A program made the position numbers and the translations under genes. Below the pieces are notes generated by a model. It was given only the letters and a program-made list of their open reading frames with translations, had not been told where the DNA came from and ran no database searches. 8,974 bases of DNA, from contig SLEY01000269.1 in the NCBI GenBank assembly GCA_007124535.1, positions 1 to 8,974 of the forward strand, in the 5' to 3' direction. Position 1 is the first letter of the stretch. Every line of letters begins with the position of its first letter. The stretch comes from Planctomycetaceae bacterium (GTDB taxonomy: Bacteria; Planctomycetota; Planctomycetia; Pirellulales; Pirellulaceae). This document shows positions 6,145 through 8,974 of this stretch, one piece after another.

Positions 6145-7302
6145 ATGTCCAGCCCCAGGCATCGTTTGTCCGGCGGTCCCACCCCGCGGCTTGTGATCCT
6201 CGCATTGCTTTTTTCTGGGGGATTCGTGCCGTCCACTGCCCCCGCTTCAGGGCCGGCTGGGGAGGAGATTGTCGGTTGGGTACAGGATCTGGATTCCGAT
6301 CGGTTCCTTCGCCGCGAGGTGGCCACCGAGCAACTGATCCAGGCCGGGAGGGAGGCGATCGAAGCGGTCGTCCAGGCGCTGGACACGAACAATCTGGAAG
6401 TAACCACGCGGGGGGTTTACGTTCTGCAGGAATTGGCTTTGCGGCCCGAAGAGGCGACGGCGGATGCCGCGCGAGCCGCGCTGGAGCGGGTCGCGCAGCC
6501 CCGCGTCACTTCGGCGGCGCGGCGGGCGTCCGAAGCCCTGGCTCGGCTCGATCGCATTCGCCATGAACGCGCGATGACCGAGTTGCAGCGTCTGGGCGCC
6601 ACGCTCGGCAGCCAGGCCTCCGTCTGGGGGATGCAGGTGGTCGAACGGTTGTCAATCGAGATTGGCGAGTCCTGGCGCGGGGAGGCGGCGGATCTCGCCC
6701 GCCTGCGTGACTTGAAAAACGTAGACGAAGTGATCCTGAACCATACGGACGTGGACGACGAGGTGCTCCGATTTGTGGGCCAGATGGGTGGATTGACGGT
6801 GATTCGGTTACGGTACGCCCGAATTTCGGATGCGGGTCTGGAGGCGATTCAGTCGTTAGAGGGTTTGCGTCGATTGAGCATTTTGTATGCGCCGATCAGC
6901 GATGCGGCCGTCCCCCAGTTGGTTGCTTTGCAGAATCTGAATCATCTGCAATTATACGGAACGGAGTTGAGCGAGTCGGGTGGCGAGCAGTTGGCCCAGG
7001 GGCTGCCGGGCGCGGAGTTGGACATCCGTCCCGGAGGGGGGTTTTTGGGCATCGGCACGGATCCGACACGCCCCGGTTGCGTGATTTATACGGTCCGCTC
7101 GAACACGGCGGCGGAAAAAGCGGGATTGCGGGTGAATGATGTGATCTTGAAATACGACGGCACGCAGGTCGAGGATTTCACGCACCTGACCTCGCTGATC
7201 GCCGAGAACAAGCCGGGAGACACGGTACCGATCGAGATCGCTCGCGGAGAGCAGCGATTGACCAAAGACGTCCGGCTAGGGGATTGGGAGCGTGTGGATT
7301 GA
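6145..7302 (+). CDS. Exported protein with HEAT-like, leucine-rich repeat and PDZ regions
   Basis: The 385-residue product begins with a Sec-type signal (RLVILALLFSGGFVPSTAPA, about residues 15-34). Residues 40-137 are Ala/Glu/Arg-rich helices resembling HEAT-type repeats (RREVATEQLIQAGREAIEAV, then TRGVYVLQELAL). Residues 185-292 carry leucine-rich repeats with a roughly 24-residue period: LKNVDEVILNHTDVDDEVL, LTVIRLRYARISDAGLEAI, LRRLSILYAPISDAAVPQL, LNHLQLYGTELSESGGEQL. Residues 297-380 are a PDZ domain: GGGFLGIG as carboxylate-binding loop, then AAEKAGLRVNDVILKYDG and KPGDTVPIEIARG. No protease or other catalytic domain is present, so it is probably a periplasmic or envelope binding or scaffold protein. 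The start ATG 6145 has a weak GAGAG (6133-6137) 7 nt upstream. It converges on the small Cys protein with 44 bp between stops, and no clear terminator lies between them. Confidence 0.85.
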   Translation: MSSPRHRLSGGPTPRLVILALLFSGGFVPSTAPASGPAGEEIVGWVQDLDSDRFLRREVATEQLIQAGREAIEAVVQALDTNNLEVTTRGVYVLQELALRPEEATADAARAALERVAQPRVTSAARRASEALARLDRIRHERAMTELQRLGATLGSQASVWGMQVVERLSIEIGESWRGEAADLARLRDLKNVDEVILNHTDVDDEVLRFVGQMGGLTVIRLRYARISDAGLEAIQSLEGLRRLSILYAPISDAAVPQLVALQNLNHLQLYGTELSESGGEQLAQGLPGAELDIRPGGGFLGIGTDPTRPGCVIYTVRSNTAAEKAGLRVNDVILKYDGTQVEDFTHLTSLIAENKPGDTVPIEIARGEQRLTKDVRLGDWERVD

Positions 7303-7346
7303 GTGGCTTTTTGGGTCGATGCTCCGCGGTATGGGGGCTTCGGAAT

Positions 7347-7649
7347 TCAGTTGGGGCTGAAGCCCAGCTGCAGGGAGGCTTCGGCGGCCAGCGGATCGCG
7401 GAGGAAACGTGCGTAGCATTCCTGGCACAGGTCATAGGTTTGGCGAAGGGTATCTTCCTGGTCCCAATCCGTTGGGTCCTGGTAAGCGGTTTCCAGGGTT
7501 TCATGGATCTCGGCCAAATGATCTCGGTCGTCGTCCAGTTCTTCGGCCGGGAGGGGCTCCAGCGCGCGTTCTACCTGGATGGTCACCACGTAACGCGGTT
7601 CACGCGGGCTCAAGGGGCGTTGGCATCGATCACACGAATAGTGAATCAT
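7347..7649 (-). CDS. Small four-cysteine putative zinc-binding protein, 100 residues
   Basis: The product starts MIHYSCDRCQRPL and has two Cys-x-x-Cys pairs, CDRC (Cys6, Cys9) and CQEC (Cys75, Cys78), about 65 residues apart, the layout of a zinc ribbon or treble clef. Between them is an acidic segment (EELDDDRDHLAEIHETLE), and after the second knuckle comes YARFLRDPL. Small proteins of this plan (MIH-x-x-CD-x-C ... CPECY-x-x-F) are, from memory, common in planctomycetes and have no assigned function. Two starts are possible: ATG 7655 (adds Met-Pro) and ATG 7649. AAAGGA at 7659-7664 is 9 nt from 7649 but only 3 nt from 7655, so 7649 is preferred. No signal peptide is present, so the protein is cytoplasmic. 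It converges with the LRR-PDZ gene and diverges from the ApbE gene. Confidence 0.75.
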   Translation of the reverse strand: MIHYSCDRCQRPLSPREPRYVVTIQVERALEPLPAEELDDDRDHLAEIHETLETAYQDPTDWDQEDTLRQTYDLCQECYARFLRDPLAAEASLQLGFSPN

Positions 7650-7845
7650 GGGCATCGATCCTTTACAGGCGGGGGCGAATTAACCGAGAATGGTGGTGTC
7701 GAGGCGGGACCGCCGACCCCTTCATCCTAAACCCAATTGGCCTGTGGGAGCAAGACGGTCGGACGATTTTTTTCAGCGAGCCCTACGATGCGGTGGTTTT
7801 CCACGGGCATCCCGAATCAGAATGAGTCGATTACCAGGTGATGGG

Positions 7846-8958
7846 ATGAGTTCCAAGCGTCAGACAACGCGTCGCGACTTTTTGAAGGGCCGGGCTGCGG
7901 TTCACGCGATGGAGGACATGGCGGAGGGGGTTTTGCCCGATCCGGTTTCGCCCTTGCAAGCGCCCCGGCCGACGGGATCGTTTCTGGTCCAGGTCACTCG
8001 CCGGGCGATGGCTGCGAATTTCCAAGTGTTCGTCAGTGGAAAGCGTCATCCGCACGGGCCGGATGCGGCGATGAAGGCGCTGGATTTGATCGAGCGGATT
8101 GAGGACCAGCTGACGGTGTATCGCAAGCACAGCGACATCATCCGCATCAATCGGCGGGCGGGGCGCGAACCGGTGCGGGTCGAGACTCGCTTGTTCGCCT
8201 TGCTGGAGCATGCGCAACGTTTGTACCGCCAGACGGAGGGAGCTTTCGATATCACTTCCGGCCCGTTGTCGAAGGTCTGGGGGTTCTTTTGGCGGAAGAG
8301 CCAATTCCCGGATCCCGAGGCGCTGGAACAGGCCTTTTCCCGAGTGGGCGGAAAGTGGATCGAATTGGATCGTCCGCATCAAACGATCCGTTTTCTGAAA
8401 CCGGACCTGGAGATCAATCTGAATGCGATGGGCAAGGGCTACGCCCTGGACCGTTGCAGCGAGCAATTGGCCGCAGCCGGGGTGACGGATTATCTGATGC
8501 ATGGCGGCAAGAGCAGCGTACTGGCTCGGGGCAATCGCGCCGAGTCCGCCGAAGCTGGCGAGGGCTGGAGTGTGGCGTTGCGCCATCCGTTGCGTCCCAA
8601 GCAACGGTTGGCCGAGATCCGCCTTCGCGACCGGGCGCTGGGAACCTCCGGATCGACGACCCAGTTCCTGCATCATCGTGGCCAGCGTTACGGGCATGTG
8701 CTGGACCCGCGTACGGGTTGGCCGGCTGAAGGGATTCTGTCGGCGACTGCGATCGCTCCGCTGGCGGCCGAAGCGGACGCCCTCTCCACCGCCTTCTACG
8801 TGATGGGGCTCGAAGCGACGCGCGAGTACTGCCGCCGCTATCCCGAGGTCTCGGCCCTGTTGACCTGTCCCGGCCCGCGGAGGGGCAGTGTCCAGGTGCA
8901 CCCGATCGGTCTGGACGAGAGCGACTGGCAGCTTTGGGAAACGGAGCCCAGCGGCTAG
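7846..8958 (+). CDS. apbE: FAD:protein FMN transferase (ApbE family)
   Basis: ApbE enzymes use FAD and Mg2+ to attach FMN through a phosphoester to a Thr/Ser of target flavoproteins such as NqrB/NqrC and RnfG. The 370-residue length is normal. Family landmarks in order: TRRAMAANFQVFVSG (51-65), the position of the usual RAMGT segment; IEDQLTVYRKHSDI (85-98); GAFDITSGPLSKVWGF (132-147); INLNAMGKGYALDR (190-203), the flavin-binding (G-x-x-KGYA-x-D) motif; YLMHGGKSSVLARG (216-229); ALGTSGSTTQF (264-274); GHVLDPRTGW (283-292); and AEADALSTAFYVMG (308-321) with the metal-binding Asp311. The N-terminus TTRRDFLKGRAA matches the twin-arginine consensus, but no hydrophobic core follows (VHAMEDMAEG). 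The start ATG 7846 has AGGTG at 7836-7840, 5 nt upstream; ATG 7822 lacks a site. No flavoprotein partner lies in the window. Confidence 0.93.
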   Translation: MSSKRQTTRRDFLKGRAAVHAMEDMAEGVLPDPVSPLQAPRPTGSFLVQVTRRAMAANFQVFVSGKRHPHGPDAAMKALDLIERIEDQLTVYRKHSDIIRINRRAGREPVRVETRLFALLEHAQRLYRQTEGAFDITSGPLSKVWGFFWRKSQFPDPEALEQAFSRVGGKWIELDRPHQTIRFLKPDLEINLNAMGKGYALDRCSEQLAAAGVTDYLMHGGKSSVLARGNRAESAEAGEGWSVALRHPLRPKQRLAEIRLRDRALGTSGSTTQFLHHRGQRYGHVLDPRTGWPAEGILSATAIAPLAAEADALSTAFYVMGLEATREYCRRYPEVSALLTCPGPRRGSVQVHPIGLDESDWQLWETEPSG

Positions 8959-8974
8959 CAGCTGCCAAGAAATA

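Noticed and set aside
7713..7773. Possible plus-strand terminator before seven T at 7767-7773
   Set aside because: The only complementary arms (CCGACC 7713-7718 and GGTCGG 7757-7762) are six bases long with a 38-base loop, and the stem does not abut the T run.
7690..7845. Upstream extension of the ApbE frame
   Set aside because: The extra residues have no family similarity and no ribosome binding site; ATG 7846 has AGGTG at good spacing and gives the expected family N-terminus.
7831..8901. Minus-strand open frame of 356 codons
   Set aside because: It is antisense to the ApbE gene, whose motifs are unambiguous; no domain is visible in the antisense product.

Overview
The window looks like a piece of a high-GC planctomycete chromosome (Planctomycetota, probably Pirellulales or a relative). 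This rests on family resemblance recalled from memory, not on a search. The indicators are a sigma-like C-terminal helix-turn-helix remnant of a planctomycete type, an ApbE protein with a planctomycete-style N-terminus, a small Cys-x-x-Cys protein, a secreted HEAT/LRR/PDZ-like protein, and secreted hydrolases in large gene units with long gaps.

Layout. Positions 1-1105 are an eroded accessory region: the C-terminal end of a probable transposase with an apparent internal deletion (+), a headless sigma-like remnant (-), and a cluster of 14-bp repeats arranged head to head around 905-1046. Positions 1106-4475 (-) hold two exported hydrolases read in the order GH28-like beta-helix protein, then neutral-ceramidase-like protein, about 100 bp apart and possibly cotranscribed. 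Upstream of them lies a 683-bp gap without a convincing gene (4476-5158). Its GH28-proximal half is packed with perfect inverted repeats and ends in a good intrinsic terminator on the minus strand only about 40 nt before the GH28 ribosome binding site. This is the most interesting part of the window.

Positions 5159-7302 hold a divergent pair: a 255-residue secreted protein of unknown function (-) and a 385-residue exported protein with a helical N-terminal part, leucine-rich repeats and a PDZ domain (+). They share a 218-bp intergenic region with operator-like symmetry. A small four-cysteine protein (-, 7347-7649) converges on the PDZ gene. An ApbE-type FAD:protein FMN transferase (+, 7846-8958) closes the window.

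How the genes may work together. The GH28-like protein and the ceramidase-like amidohydrolase are both exported, by Sec and by a Tat-like signal respectively, and could act in turn on an extracellular glycoconjugate; this is inference from order and strand only. The other genes look like independent housekeeping or envelope genes. I see no tRNA, rRNA, CRISPR array or complete insertion sequence.
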